Made by a program: the position numbers and the translations under genes
Part shown: positions 23,444 through 32,387 of the stretch, piece by piece
Layout: each line of letters opens with the position of its first letter
How positions within the stretch are numbered: position 1 is the stretch's first letter
The notes under the pieces: model-generated
Database searches by the model: none
What the model was told of the DNA's origin: nothing
The model's input: only the letters and a program-made list of their open reading frames with translations
NCBI GenBank assembly: GCA_040384625.1
Contig: JAZKIW010000091.1
Coordinates: forward strand, 1-64,000
Direction of reading: 5' to 3'
Source: CADEEN01 sp040384625
GTDB lineage: Bacteria > Pseudomonadota > Gammaproteobacteria > Burkholderiales > Burkholderiaceae_C
Length of the DNA: 64,000 nt

Positions 23444-25798
23444 ATGATCGAACAGTTCGATCACCTCTACCTCACGGTCTTTCTCGTCACAGCGGGCTCT
23501 TTGCTGCTGCTGGAAAGGGTCAGGTCACTCCAACGCGTGCCGGTTCCATTGGCCGGACGCTGGAGCGCCAATCTCGGCTTGCTCGTGGCCGGCAACATGC
23601 TGGTGTCGCTGGTGCTGCCGATCAGCGCGGTCGCGCTCGCGCAGCGCCAGGAACCACGCATGTTGGGGCAGCTCGCTTGGCCGCCGGGTGCGCTGATCGT
23701 GCTCACCTTCATGCTCATCGACTTGTGGCGCTACTGGGAACATCGCCTGTTCCACCACTTCACGGTGTTGTGGCGGCTGCACCTGGTGCACCACAGCGAC
23801 GCGGCAGTCGACGTCACCACGGCGGAACGCCACCATCCGCTCGAGTCGTTGGCAGGTACCGCGATCATGATGGCGCTGGTGGTCGCGCTCGGATTGCCGG
23901 CCGCGGGCATCGCCCTCTATGTGCTGGTCGCGAGTGTCATCTCATTTGTCACCCACGCGAACTTGCGACTCCCGCCCGCCCTCGATCGCGTGTTGTCTCT
24001 GGTCGTGGTCACGCCAGCGGTACATGCCGTCCATCACTCAGCGCTGAGGTCAGAGACGAACAGCAATTTCGGCGCAGTGCTCACCCTTTGGGACCGCTGC
24101 TTCGGCACCTGGTCCGACCCATCGCGTACCGACATCGCGCACTTCGGACTCGAATACTTTCACCGTGCGCGCGATGCCGGGCTCTGGCAGGCACTTTGCC
24201 AGCCTGCGCTTTACCGTCGCGGCCTGGTGCAGGCTCGCGAAGCTGCAGTTGGTCAGGCCCACGCGAGCGAACCGGTGCGGCCAAAGTTGAAGCTGTCAGC
24301 GGCTTGGCGCAGCGCGCTGCGCTGGGGGGCGCCTGGATTGGCGCTGGCGCTGGCGGCACTGTGGCCGACCTTTGCGCAACTGATGCGCATGACGGCGGCA
24401 AGCGAGACTTACCAGTACACCTGGTTGGTGATTCCCATGCTGGCCTACCTGCTGGGCTGGCGCTACCGGGAGGACTTGATGGCGCTGCAGCCACAGCCAA
24501 GCTTTTCCGGGGCTGCGCTTGCCGCGCTGGCCGCCGTGCTGTGGGCCGGCGCGGCACTGGTCAATATCGACGTTGCGCGCCAATTCGCGATGGCGCTGGC
24601 GCTGCAAGGCATTGCTCTGGCGATGCTTGGCTGGCGCGCCTACCGGCGCCTGTTCGCGGTGTTCGCGCTGCTGTTCTTCCTGGTGCCGGCGGGAGACGTC
24701 TTACAGCCTTCCTTGCGCTTGTTGACGGTGCGGATGATGGAGATCTTCGCGGCGGTTGCGGGGTTGCCTCACCGCATCGACGGGTTCTTGGTCTTCATCG
24801 GCGACAAGCGATACGTCGTCATCGATGAATGCGCCGGGCTGACGTATGTGCTGCTGTCGGCCTTCCTCGCTTACAGCCTGGGACTGCTGCTGTATCGCTC
24901 GTTCTTCAAGGTCGCGGCCCTCGGACTGTTCGGTGCGTTGCTCGGCATTGTTTGCAACGGTTTGCGCGTGAATGCGATTGTGCTGATCGACTGGCTGCGC
25001 GGCTCGCAGATGGATTTGAGCGCACATGGCAGCCTGCAATGGATGGCGCTGCTGATCACCCTGGGCATCCTGTTCATCGTGCTCCATCGCTTGCAGGGAG
25101 ATACCGTCGGCGAGCGCGCACTTGCCCTGGTCGGTCGACCGACGGCAGCCTGGCGGGCAGCCTGGCTGGCACCGCTCATGGCCGGCGCGATGCTGCTCGC
25201 CGCGACCGGCGGCATGGCGGCCCTGCCAGCTTCGGCGCCGGTGCCATCTCGGGTGGCGCAGGGGGAATTGCCACCGTCGATCGCCGGCTGGCAACTTGCC
25301 AGCGAGGCGCCAACCTGGGTGGTCGACCCAGGCACGCACAGCCAGTCGCTCGCACTCACCTATCACCGAGATGCCGACAGCAGGGCGGGCCGCGAGATGC
25401 AGGTGACCGTCGTCGAGACCCTTTCGCCGGCAGTCAAGTTGCCCGAAGCCGTGCTCGTTCCGCACGACCGCGAGGTGTGGCGCGTTGGTCGCGTCGGCAA
25501 GCAGACGGCTTGCGCAGGCGCGCGGTGTTTCGCGATGCTGCACACCAGTTGGCAGCGCGCCAGAAGCAAGGACCGGCGTGAGTTGTTCTACCTTTACGCC
25601 ATTGGTGACCAGACCACCGACTCGCGGCTGATGTCGCGCATGATCCAGGGCTGGCAGCGGCTTAGCGGCGCCGGCAGGGTTCGTCTGATCGTGGTGGCTT
25701 TCGATGGCGCCGCTGCGCCGTTGGCGGAAATTGCGGAGGTCTTTAGCCAAGTGCAAGTGGCGATGACTCAGCGCGACTTTGGGCCGAGCGCGCATTGA
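23444..25798 (+). CDS. Fatty acid hydroxylase-exosortase-EpsI triple fusion
   Basis: This 784-residue multispanning membrane protein has three parts. Residues 1-260 are a sterol desaturase/fatty-acid hydroxylase domain with intact histidine boxes: H100 and H104-H105 (EHRLFHH), H113/H116-H117 (HLVHH), H130-H131, H194/H197-H198 (HAVHH). Residues 285-560 are an exosortase with catalytic C463 (DECAGLTYVLL), R508 (CNGLRVNAIVL) and H528 (SAHGSLQWM). Residues 600-784 resemble EpsI/DUF3485 (ELPPSIAGWQ). Exosortases cleave C-terminal sorting tails at the inner membrane; EpsI accompanies them in exopolysaccharide loci. Attachment of a diiron lipid hydroxylase is unusual and suggests that a hydroxylated lipid takes part in anchoring. 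No stop or frameshift interrupts the linker at residues 260-285. Confidence 0.88.
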   Translation: MIEQFDHLYLTVFLVTAGSLLLLERVRSLQRVPVPLAGRWSANLGLLVAGNMLVSLVLPISAVALAQRQEPRMLGQLAWPPGALIVLTFMLIDLWRYWEHRLFHHFTVLWRLHLVHHSDAAVDVTTAERHHPLESLAGTAIMMALVVALGLPAAGIALYVLVASVISFVTHANLRLPPALDRVLSLVVVTPAVHAVHHSALRSETNSNFGAVLTLWDRCFGTWSDPSRTDIAHFGLEYFHRARDAGLWQALCQPALYRRGLVQAREAAVGQAHASEPVRPKLKLSAAWRSALRWGAPGLALALAALWPTFAQLMRMTAASETYQYTWLVIPMLAYLLGWRYREDLMALQPQPSFSGAALAALAAVLWAGAALVNIDVARQFAMALALQGIALAMLGWRAYRRLFAVFALLFFLVPAGDVLQPSLRLLTVRMMEIFAAVAGLPHRIDGFLVFIGDKRYVVIDECAGLTYVLLSAFLAYSLGLLLYRSFFKVAALGLFGALLGIVCNGLRVNAIVLIDWLRGSQMDLSAHGSLQWMALLITLGILFIVLHRLQGDTVGERALALVGRPTAAWRAAWLAPLMAGAMLLAATGGMAALPASAPVPSRVAQGELPPSIAGWQLASEAPTWVVDPGTHSQSLALTYHRDADSRAGREMQVTVVETLSPAVKLPEAVLVPHDREVWRVGRVGKQTACAGARCFAMLHTSWQRARSKDRRELFYLYAIGDQTTDSRLMSRMIQGWQRLSGAGRVRLIVVAFDGAAAPLAEIAEVFSQVQVAMTQRDFGPSAH

Positions 25799-25924
25799 GA
25801 GATCTGCGCCGGCAGCAGGTGGCCGGCTAGGGAAAAGCCGCGTGCCAGCGAGCCGCGTTGCAGGCGATGCTGCAGACTCGCATGACCGAACGGGCGCTTC
25901 GCCCAAAGCCTGAGGAGACACACC

Positions 25925-27238
25925 ATGAAGACGCTCAGCCTGCTGATGGCCGGCCTGATCCTGAGTTCGGCGGCGCAGTCGCAGCAGGTATCGATCCTGC
26001 TCGTGGGCAACAGCTACACCTTCGGCCGCGTCGACCCGGTGATGAGCTACAACGCGGCCAACGTCGACGACCTGACGCGTCCGCGGCCCGACCTGCCGGA
26101 CCCCAACTTCACCGACACCGCGGGCACCCGCGTGTGGGAGCCGCACCCCTGGGGCGGCGTGGCAGTCATCTTCAAGCAGTTCACCGTGCAGGCGGGGCTG
26201 GACTACGCCGTGTCGATGTCGGCGCGCAACGCGGCCACCTTGCGCGGCCACTTCCTCAACACCGCGAACGCCGACTGGAACCTGCGCGGCAACATCGCCT
26301 CGCGCAAGTGGGACGTCGTGATCCTGCAGGAGCAGAGCGACGCCGCGCTGCCGCCCGGCCGCGGCGCCAACGCCAACATCCCGCAGTTCAGCGCCTATGC
26401 CGACAAGATCGAGCGCTTCATCCACGTCGGCACGGCAGAGACCTACCGCGAGCGCGCGATGTACAGCGCCCTCTACGGCAGCACGGCGGGTTGCGTGGCG
26501 GCCGGCGGCACGCAGGCGCAGTGCGACAACAACACGCAGCGCGTGATCCCCGCTAACCCGAATGCGAATCCGGATGCTCGCGTGTTCCTGACGCAGACCT
26601 GGGCGCGCCCCGACATGGTGTTCCCGCACCTGGCGACGGTGTCCGATGCCAACTACCCGACCGTGTCCGATGGTCGGCCGATCGTGGACACCAGCAATCC
26701 CGCGTTCCCGAACGGCTTCCCGGACACGCTGTTCTACCCCACCGATGGCGGGATGGCCGCGATGACGGCCGACCTGCGTGCCACGGTCCAGGCCAAGGCC
26801 GCCGCCAACCCCGGTTTCGCCGGCGTCATTCCGGCAGGCGACGCGTTCCAACGTGCGCTGGACCTGGGCATTGCCAAGTCGAGGGGCTTCTATGACGCAG
26901 CCGGCGTGTACGCAGCCGACCTGCCGCAAGAGGGCATGAGCCTGTGGTGGATCGACTACCTGCACGCCAGCAAGTACGGCTCCTACCTGAGCGCCCTGGT
27001 GATCTTCGGTACCGTGACGGGCGTCGATCCCTGGTCCCTGGGCGCCAGCGAGAAGGCAGCGGCCGACCTGGGCATTTCGCCGGGCGACGCCGTGCGCCTG
27101 CAGCACGTGGCGTCGGAGCAATTGCTCCTTTCGGGCAAGCCGCTCGCGCGCGTGCCGTGCCAGCGCGCCAGCCCGGCAGCAGCCGGCAAGAGCCTGGCCG
27201 AGGTGGCGTCCAGGCTTTGCGGCGCCCCAGCGCCTTGA
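25925..27238 (+). CDS. Secreted SGNH-hydrolase-like protein
   Basis: This 437-residue protein has a signal peptide (residues 1-20, ending SSAAQSQ). A likely nucleophile S30 lies in the block ILLVGNSYTFG, and the C-terminal DxxH motif is D344-Y-L-H347 (WWIDYLHASKYGSY), a layout of SGNH/GDSL-type esterases. Other family blocks are harder to place: VILQEQSDAALPPG could be the third block. It starts 126 bp after the exosortase fusion on the same strand. No PEP-like tail is present; the C-terminus is soluble with two cysteines. It may edit acyl or polysaccharide groups at the surface; that is inferred from its neighbour. Confidence 0.7.
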   Translation: MKTLSLLMAGLILSSAAQSQQVSILLVGNSYTFGRVDPVMSYNAANVDDLTRPRPDLPDPNFTDTAGTRVWEPHPWGGVAVIFKQFTVQAGLDYAVSMSARNAATLRGHFLNTANADWNLRGNIASRKWDVVILQEQSDAALPPGRGANANIPQFSAYADKIERFIHVGTAETYRERAMYSALYGSTAGCVAAGGTQAQCDNNTQRVIPANPNANPDARVFLTQTWARPDMVFPHLATVSDANYPTVSDGRPIVDTSNPAFPNGFPDTLFYPTDGGMAAMTADLRATVQAKAAANPGFAGVIPAGDAFQRALDLGIAKSRGFYDAAGVYAADLPQEGMSLWWIDYLHASKYGSYLSALVIFGTVTGVDPWSLGASEKAAADLGISPGDAVRLQHVASEQLLLSGKPLARVPCQRASPAAAGKSLAEVASRLCGAPAP

Positions 27239-27269
27239 TCACCCTTTAGGACCGGCCGACGCGCCCGCG

Positions 27270-27757
27270 GCGCGCCTCGGCCTGAGGCGATGTCGAACCG
27301 GTCGAGGTTCATCACCTTGACCCACGCCGCCCACGAAGTCCGCCACGAGCGGGCCCGCGCGTCCGCGCTGCCGTAGACCTCGGCGATGGCGCGCAGTTGC
27401 GCGTTCGAGCCGAAGACGAGGTCGGCCAGCGAGATCTTCTTGTTGCCCCATTGACCCGCGTTGAACTCTTGCCGAATGCCCTCGAGAGCCTTCAGCACGT
27501 TTGCCAACTGCGCTGGCTCGTTGACCGCCCAGCGCTTCTGCGGCGCGAGGCGGATGCGTGTACGGTTCGCACCGCCGCGCTTGTCGGAGCCGCGGAAGGT
27601 GGACGCCGCCGCCCAGGCCGTCGCGACGAGCTGCGCCACTGTGAGGCCCGATCCGAGCACCGTCTTCTTCAGCGCCGCGATGTCCTGCGCATCGACCAGC
27701 GCGTGGTCGAGCGCGGGAACCGGGTTCTGCCAGATCAGTGCTTCGGCCGGCACCTCG
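27270..27757 (-). pseudogene. katG: Catalase-peroxidase (katG) remnant with internal deletion
   Basis: The minus strand encodes C-terminal KatG sequence without its catalytic N-terminal half. It begins at EVPAEALIWQNPVPALDH and runs through TAWAAASTFRGSDKRGGANR to KKISLADL. It then jumps directly to VFGSNAQLRAIAEVYGSADA and KVMNLDRFDIA. In intact KatG these last two parts are separated by roughly 150 residues, so an in-frame internal deletion has joined ISLADL to the later (V)DLVFGSN segment at a short microhomology. No native stop follows the end. The fragment cannot make an active enzyme. Confidence 0.85.
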
Positions 27758-27967
27758 GCACGCCTTGAAAAAGGCACCAGTCGATGCTGGTCGAGTCCAC
27801 TGGATAGACGGCTCCTCGCGTCCCCTGCCGATTAGTCTGCCGCTTGACCATCTGCCATCACTTCATCCCGGACTTCTAACGCCGGGACGAGGACAGGTCG
27901 CCTGCGCGAGGCTCGGTGGCGAGTGCCGCTGTCATCCCGGCAGTGGCCCGAGCCTTGACCGTTTGCG

Positions 27968-29614
27968 CTAGCCCGGCGTCCACACCTTCACGTCCGCGAA
28001 GCCGACCAGCTTGAACAGAAAGTAGTTCGCCGCGGCTTCGCCGAGCGCGTCGGAGAAGACCACGATCTCGGCGTAGCGCGGGACGCCAGCCTTGGCGATC
28101 GCCTTCCACAAATCCATTGCCGGCTTGGGCTGGCCGTTGACATCGAGCAGGGTGGTGTAGGGCAGGTGCAGCACCGTGCCCCCCTCGGGCAGGCGGGCGG
28201 GCAGCGTCTTGCCGGAGGCGACATAGACCTTCGAGTACAGGCCGCGCGTGGCCTTGGGGTCGGCCACCACCACGCTGGCGCGCGGCGTGGCGCTGTAAGC
28301 GACGGGCATGATCGACGGGTCCATCGGCGACTTCTTCGGGCCCACCGCGGTAGGGGCGCGCTCCACCTCGTGCCCCAGCTCGGCCCAGCGCTCGGTGGAG
28401 GGCATCAGGATCGAGACGCGCTCCTGCCCCAATCGATGCAGCGCCAGAAACGCCAGCGCCGAGCGTTCGTCGAGACCACCTTCGGAAACGACCACCGCCT
28501 CGTGTGAGGCATCGACGCCGGCGCGGCCGAGCAGCTCGGCCAGTCGCGCGGGCTCGCGCAGGTGGAGGGCGATCTGCTCGGCCGGAATGTTCAGCGCGAA
28601 CGGCAGGTGGCCGAGCTGGTAGGCCTCGGGCGCACGCACGTCGACGATGCTGAGGTTGGAGACGCCGTACATGCGCGTCACTGCGCCACCCCAGCCCTTG
28701 AGCCAAGGTGCTTCGCGCATCAGGTAGGGCGCGGAATAGGTCCAGAGCGGCAGGCCGCGCTCGTCGCGCATCCATTCGAGCTGCGATTCCCGGTACAGCT
28801 TGACCTTGGAGTAGCCGGCCAGGTACTTGAGCGCGAAGAACGGCACGCTCGCGGCCAGGCCGCCGCCGCAGTAGCTGTTGACCTGCTGCTCGGGCTTGAT
28901 GCCCAGGTGATCGAGCATGCGGCGGATCTCGCCCGGCGCCTTGAAGGTCTTGTCGGCGTTGAAGAGCTCGTCGGTGGGCAGCATGGTGGCGTAAGGCACA
29001 TGGCCGCGCCGGTCGAAGAAGGTGGTCTCGCCGTAGTGCGAGCTCGGCTCGAGCGCCTCGACCACCGCGTGGGCCTTCGGGTCACCCGAGGCCACCAGGA
29101 ACTCGGGCAGGCGCACGCGCAGCTCTTCGCGCGCGCCCGTCACGCGAAAGCTGCCGGGCGCCGGCGTGGGCGTCGGCTCCTTGGTCACCGCGCCGCCGCC
29201 GGCCTGCCACTTGGCCAGGCCTCCGTCGAGGATGTGCAAGCCGCTTGCCGGAAAGCCGTGGTAGACCAGGTCGAAGAAGGTGCGGGTGGCCCAGAACGTG
29301 CCGCCCTGGTCGTAGATCACCACGGTCTTCCCCGGGCTCACGCCCCAGGACTGGAAGCGCTGCTCCATCGCCGCCGCTGGCGCCTCGAAGGGGCCGTAGC
29401 CGAGCACATTGACGTTGACCGCACCGGCGATGTGCTGCCGGGCGAATAGCGGCGCGGGCGAGGCGTCGAGCAGAACGAGTTCGGGTCGGGCAAGGTTCTG
29501 GACCAGCCAGGCGGCGTCGACGAGTCGACCCTCGATGCCTTGCGTCGCCAGCGCGGCGTGCCCCGGCAGCCAGCAGGCGATGAGAACCAGGATCGTTTGC
29601 ATGCAGCGCGTCAT
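27968..29614 (-). CDS. Periplasmic multi-domain rhodanese/sulfurtransferase
   Basis: This 548-residue exported protein has a signal peptide (residues 1-24) and about four tandem rhodanese-like domains. Only one active-site cysteine is evident, C249 in NSYCGGGLAAS of the second domain. The corresponding loops of the others read IYDQGGTFWAT, VSEGGLDERSA and FSDALGEAAAN and lack it. Two-domain thiosulfate sulfurtransferases likewise keep the cysteine only in domain 2, so this looks like a duplicated version in which the second pair has lost activity. It is divergent from the LytS-type kinase gene 225 bp away. Confidence 0.85.
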   Translation of the reverse strand: MTRCMQTILVLIACWLPGHAALATQGIEGRLVDAAWLVQNLARPELVLLDASPAPLFARQHIAGAVNVNVLGYGPFEAPAAAMEQRFQSWGVSPGKTVVIYDQGGTFWATRTFFDLVYHGFPASGLHILDGGLAKWQAGGGAVTKEPTPTPAPGSFRVTGAREELRVRLPEFLVASGDPKAHAVVEALEPSSHYGETTFFDRRGHVPYATMLPTDELFNADKTFKAPGEIRRMLDHLGIKPEQQVNSYCGGGLAASVPFFALKYLAGYSKVKLYRESQLEWMRDERGLPLWTYSAPYLMREAPWLKGWGGAVTRMYGVSNLSIVDVRAPEAYQLGHLPFALNIPAEQIALHLREPARLAELLGRAGVDASHEAVVVSEGGLDERSALAFLALHRLGQERVSILMPSTERWAELGHEVERAPTAVGPKKSPMDPSIMPVAYSATPRASVVVADPKATRGLYSKVYVASGKTLPARLPEGGTVLHLPYTTLLDVNGQPKPAMDLWKAIAKAGVPRYAEIVVFSDALGEAAANYFLFKLVGFADVKVWTPG

Positions 29615-29838
29615 ATGGCCTCCCTTGTGGGTGTGGACGGCACTGTGCTGGCGCGTGCGCGGTCGGGGAAGACACAGCCGACGAGCCACGGTCGGGCTCG
29701 ATCGAGCGACGGCCCGAGCCGACGAGTCGTCGGTGCCGGTCGTGCTTCAGTCATTGCGGGGCGTGCTTGGGTGGGCGGGCGTCGCAGCCTGTCCACTGCG
29801 CCTTGTGCGCTGCCACGGCACTGCAACAATCGGCGCGC

Positions 29839-30927
29839 ATGTCGAACACCCCCACAGCGCCCCGACGGCGCCGGCACGGCCTGGCGCTCTTGCTGGGCTG
29901 GCGGCGCGTGCTGGTCACGCTGGCCATCGCCAGCGTGCCGGCACTGATGTTCAGCACCGTCTGGACGACCTCGATCGCCAACCTTTTCATCCGCGTGTAC
30001 GCCATCGCGCTGATGGCGATGCTGGCTTTCGGCGTGCTCGAGCAGTGGCCGCGCCGCTTGCCGAAATGGGTGGCGCGCTGGGTGTTGCAGGTAGCCGCGG
30101 TAGCGCTGGCGGTGCCGATCTCGACGGCCCTGATCTACCAGGCGAGCACGCAAACTGGGCGACCGCCGTTCTGGCGCGACGAGCTACGCACCACCGGCTT
30201 CGCGATGATCACCGTCGCCGGCGTGCTGCTCGCGCCCTGGGTTGCGTTGGGCGCCCTGGTGCGCCAGCGCGAGGCCTTTGCGCGCGAACAGGCGCTGGCC
30301 TTCGAGCTGGAGCGCAGCGAACTGGAACGCCGCGCGCTCGACGCCCAGATGCGGCTGCTGCAGGCGCAGGTGCAGCCGCACTTCCTGTTCAACACCCTGG
30401 CCAACGTGCGCGCGCTGGTCAACACCGGTTCGCCGCGCGCGCCGGCCGTGCTCGACAGTCTGATCGACTACCTGCGTGCCGCCGTGCCGCGCTTGAATGA
30501 ACCCGCGAGCACGCTGGCGCACGAGGTGCAGCTGGTGCGGGCCTACCTCGAACTGATGCAGATGCGCCTGCCCGACCGGCTCCAGTTCACGATCGCCATC
30601 GACCCCGATGCGCTGGCGCTGCGCTGCCCGCCGCTGACGCTGCTGACCCTGGTGGAGAACGCGGTGCGCCACGGCATCGACCCGGCCGAGGAGGGCGGGC
30701 GCATCGACGTGGTGGTGCGGAGGCGCGAGGGGCGCTGCTGCATCGGCGTGTGCGACAGCGGCGTGGGCTTGCGCGACGCGGGCGGCAGCCTGGGCACCGG
30801 CCTGACGAGCCTGCGCGAGCGCCTGGCCCTCAGCTTCGGCGCGGCGGCGGCGTTGCGGATCACGGCGATCGAGCCCCACGGCGTGCGCGCCGAAATCGAG
30901 TTTCCGGCGCTGGAGGCCGCGGCGTGA
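29839..30927 (+). CDS. LytS-type sensor histidine kinase
   Basis: This 362-residue protein has an N-terminal membrane region with about four segments (to residue 130) and a His_kinase domain with phospho-acceptor motif LQAQVQPHFLFNTLANVRAL. A HATPase domain follows (LVENAVRHGID, GVCDSGVGL, GTGLTSLRERL). This is the AlgZ/LytS group, which pairs with LytTR regulators. Its stop overlaps the GTG start of the response regulator (GTGA). The stimulus is unknown; the membrane part lacks a large sensor domain. Confidence 0.9.
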   Translation: MSNTPTAPRRRRHGLALLLGWRRVLVTLAIASVPALMFSTVWTTSIANLFIRVYAIALMAMLAFGVLEQWPRRLPKWVARWVLQVAAVALAVPISTALIYQASTQTGRPPFWRDELRTTGFAMITVAGVLLAPWVALGALVRQREAFAREQALAFELERSELERRALDAQMRLLQAQVQPHFLFNTLANVRALVNTGSPRAPAVLDSLIDYLRAAVPRLNEPASTLAHEVQLVRAYLELMQMRLPDRLQFTIAIDPDALALRCPPLTLLTLVENAVRHGIDPAEEGGRIDVVVRRREGRCCIGVCDSGVGLRDAGGSLGTGLTSLRERLALSFGAAAALRITAIEPHGVRAEIEFPALEAAA

Positions 30928-31706
30928 GGGCGCGCGCGCTCATCGCCGACGACGAGCCGATGCTGCGCGACGAGCTGGCCGCGCTGCTCGCAAGTGCCTG
31001 GCCCGGGCTGGACATCGTGGCGCGGGCGCGCAACGGACGCGAAGCGGTGGCGCAATTCGAGACGCATGCGCCGGACATCTGCTTTCTGGACGTGCAGATG
31101 CCGGGCCTGTCAGGCGTGGAGGCGGCGCGCCTGATCGGCCGCCGCGCGCACCTGGTGTTCGTGACGGCCTTCGACCAGTACGCGCTGCAGGCCTTCGAGC
31201 ACGGCGTGCTCGACTATCTGGTCAAGCCGGTCAAGCCGGCACGGCTTGCCGAGACCGTCGCACGTTTGCAGGAGCGCTTGCGCGCGGCACAGCCGGCCCT
31301 CAACACCGAGGCCCTGCTGCAGCAACTGGCGGCGCAGTTGCAGCGCGTGGGCAGCGCTGCACCGGCGCCCTTGCGTTGGCTGCGGGTGTCGGTGGGGTCG
31401 ACGCTGCGCCTGATCCCGGTCGAGGAGATCGACTTCCTGCGCGCCGACTCGAAGTACACCCTGGTCGCGTCGCGCGGCGACGGCGGTGCGGTGGTCGAGG
31501 CCCTGGTGGCGATGCCGCTGAAGGACTTGCTTGCGCAGCTCGACGCGGCGCAGTTCGCCCAGGTGCATCGCTCCACCGTCGTCAACCTTGCTGCGATCAG
31601 CCATGTGGTGCGTGGCGAAAACGAAACGGCGTCGATCCACCTGAAGGGTCGCAGCGAGGTGCTGCCGGTGAGTCGAACGTTCCTGCACCTGTTCCGGCAG
31701 ATGTAG
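30924..31706 (+). CDS. LytTR family response regulator
   Basis: This 260-residue protein has a receiver domain with acidic pair DDEP near residue 9, phospho-Asp in CFLDVQMPGLSG and Lys in VKPVKP. A LytTR DNA-binding domain follows (LRLIPVEEIDFLRADSKYTL, QVHRSTVVNLAAI). GTG at 30924 overlaps the kinase stop. It is the cognate partner of the LytS-type kinase. Target genes are probably the following DUF4395/cytochrome genes; this is inferred from proximity. Confidence 0.9.
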   Translation: MRARALIADDEPMLRDELAALLASAWPGLDIVARARNGREAVAQFETHAPDICFLDVQMPGLSGVEAARLIGRRAHLVFVTAFDQYALQAFEHGVLDYLVKPVKPARLAETVARLQERLRAAQPALNTEALLQQLAAQLQRVGSAAPAPLRWLRVSVGSTLRLIPVEEIDFLRADSKYTLVASRGDGGAVVEALVAMPLKDLLAQLDAAQFAQVHRSTVVNLAAISHVVRGENETASIHLKGRSEVLPVSRTFLHLFRQM

Positions 31707-31795
31707 GGCGTGCCGCGGAATGGCAACAAGGCTGGACTCTTTTGGCCGGAACGGGCAGCATCCGCTCCCTGTCGCCACAACCAGGGAGCTCTCGC

Positions 31796-32353
31796 ATGTC
31801 CTTGATTCCCGCCACCTACGGTCAAGTCATCTCGGGGCTCAGCCACAACGGCGAGCCGGTGCAGGCGGCGGTATTCAACGACAACCAGGTGCGCGCCGCC
31901 GCCGGCATGGCACTGGTGCTCGCTGCCGTGGCCATCGTCTACGGCCGCTTCGAGCACTTCTATCTGCCGATGCAGGCCATCTCGACCTTCCTGTTCGTCG
32001 AGTTCCTGATCCGCGTGACGATCGGTATCCAGTACAGCCCGCTGGGCGTGCTGGCGGGCTGGATGGTGCAGCGCAAGGGCCCCGACTGGGCCTCGGCCAA
32101 ACCCAAGCGCTTCGCCTGGACGCTGAACCTCATCATGTCGGGCGCACTGATGGTCATGACCAACGCTGGCATCACCGGTGTCGTGCCGCTGACGATTGGC
32201 CTGATGTACCTGCTGCTGCTCTGGATGGAGTCCGTGCTGGGCATCTGCGTCGGTTGCGAGATCCACGGCTTCATGGTGAAGCAGGGCTGGGTGCAGAAGG
32301 ACAGCGCGTTCGAGATCTGCGCCCACGGCGCCTGCGAAGTGCCCGGGCGCTGA
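31796..32353 (+). CDS. DUF4395 family membrane protein
   Basis: This 185-residue protein has about four membrane helices and the paired-cysteine motif GICVGCEIHGF near residue 150 that marks DUF4395. DUF4395 genes are frequently found next to rhodanese or thioredoxin-like genes, suggesting a membrane thiol or sulfur-transfer role, which fits the multi-rhodanese protein nearby. ATG 31796 follows a CAGGGAG ribosome site. It lies 90 bp after the response regulator. Confidence 0.78.
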   Translation: MSLIPATYGQVISGLSHNGEPVQAAVFNDNQVRAAAGMALVLAAVAIVYGRFEHFYLPMQAISTFLFVEFLIRVTIGIQYSPLGVLAGWMVQRKGPDWASAKPKRFAWTLNLIMSGALMVMTNAGITGVVPLTIGLMYLLLLWMESVLGICVGCEIHGFMVKQGWVQKDSAFEICAHGACEVPGR

Positions 32354-32387
32354 GCTTCAGTTTCCTGATCCCTCGAGGAGGATAGCC

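Noticed and set aside
25800..25924. A GG-10-GC spacing upstream of the SGNH gene
   Set aside because: The -12 half reads AAGCC and not TTGC, so it does not look like a sigma-54 promoter.
24701..27121. An 806-codon open frame on the minus strand
   Set aside because: It lies antisense to the exosortase fusion and the SGNH gene, both with clear motifs.
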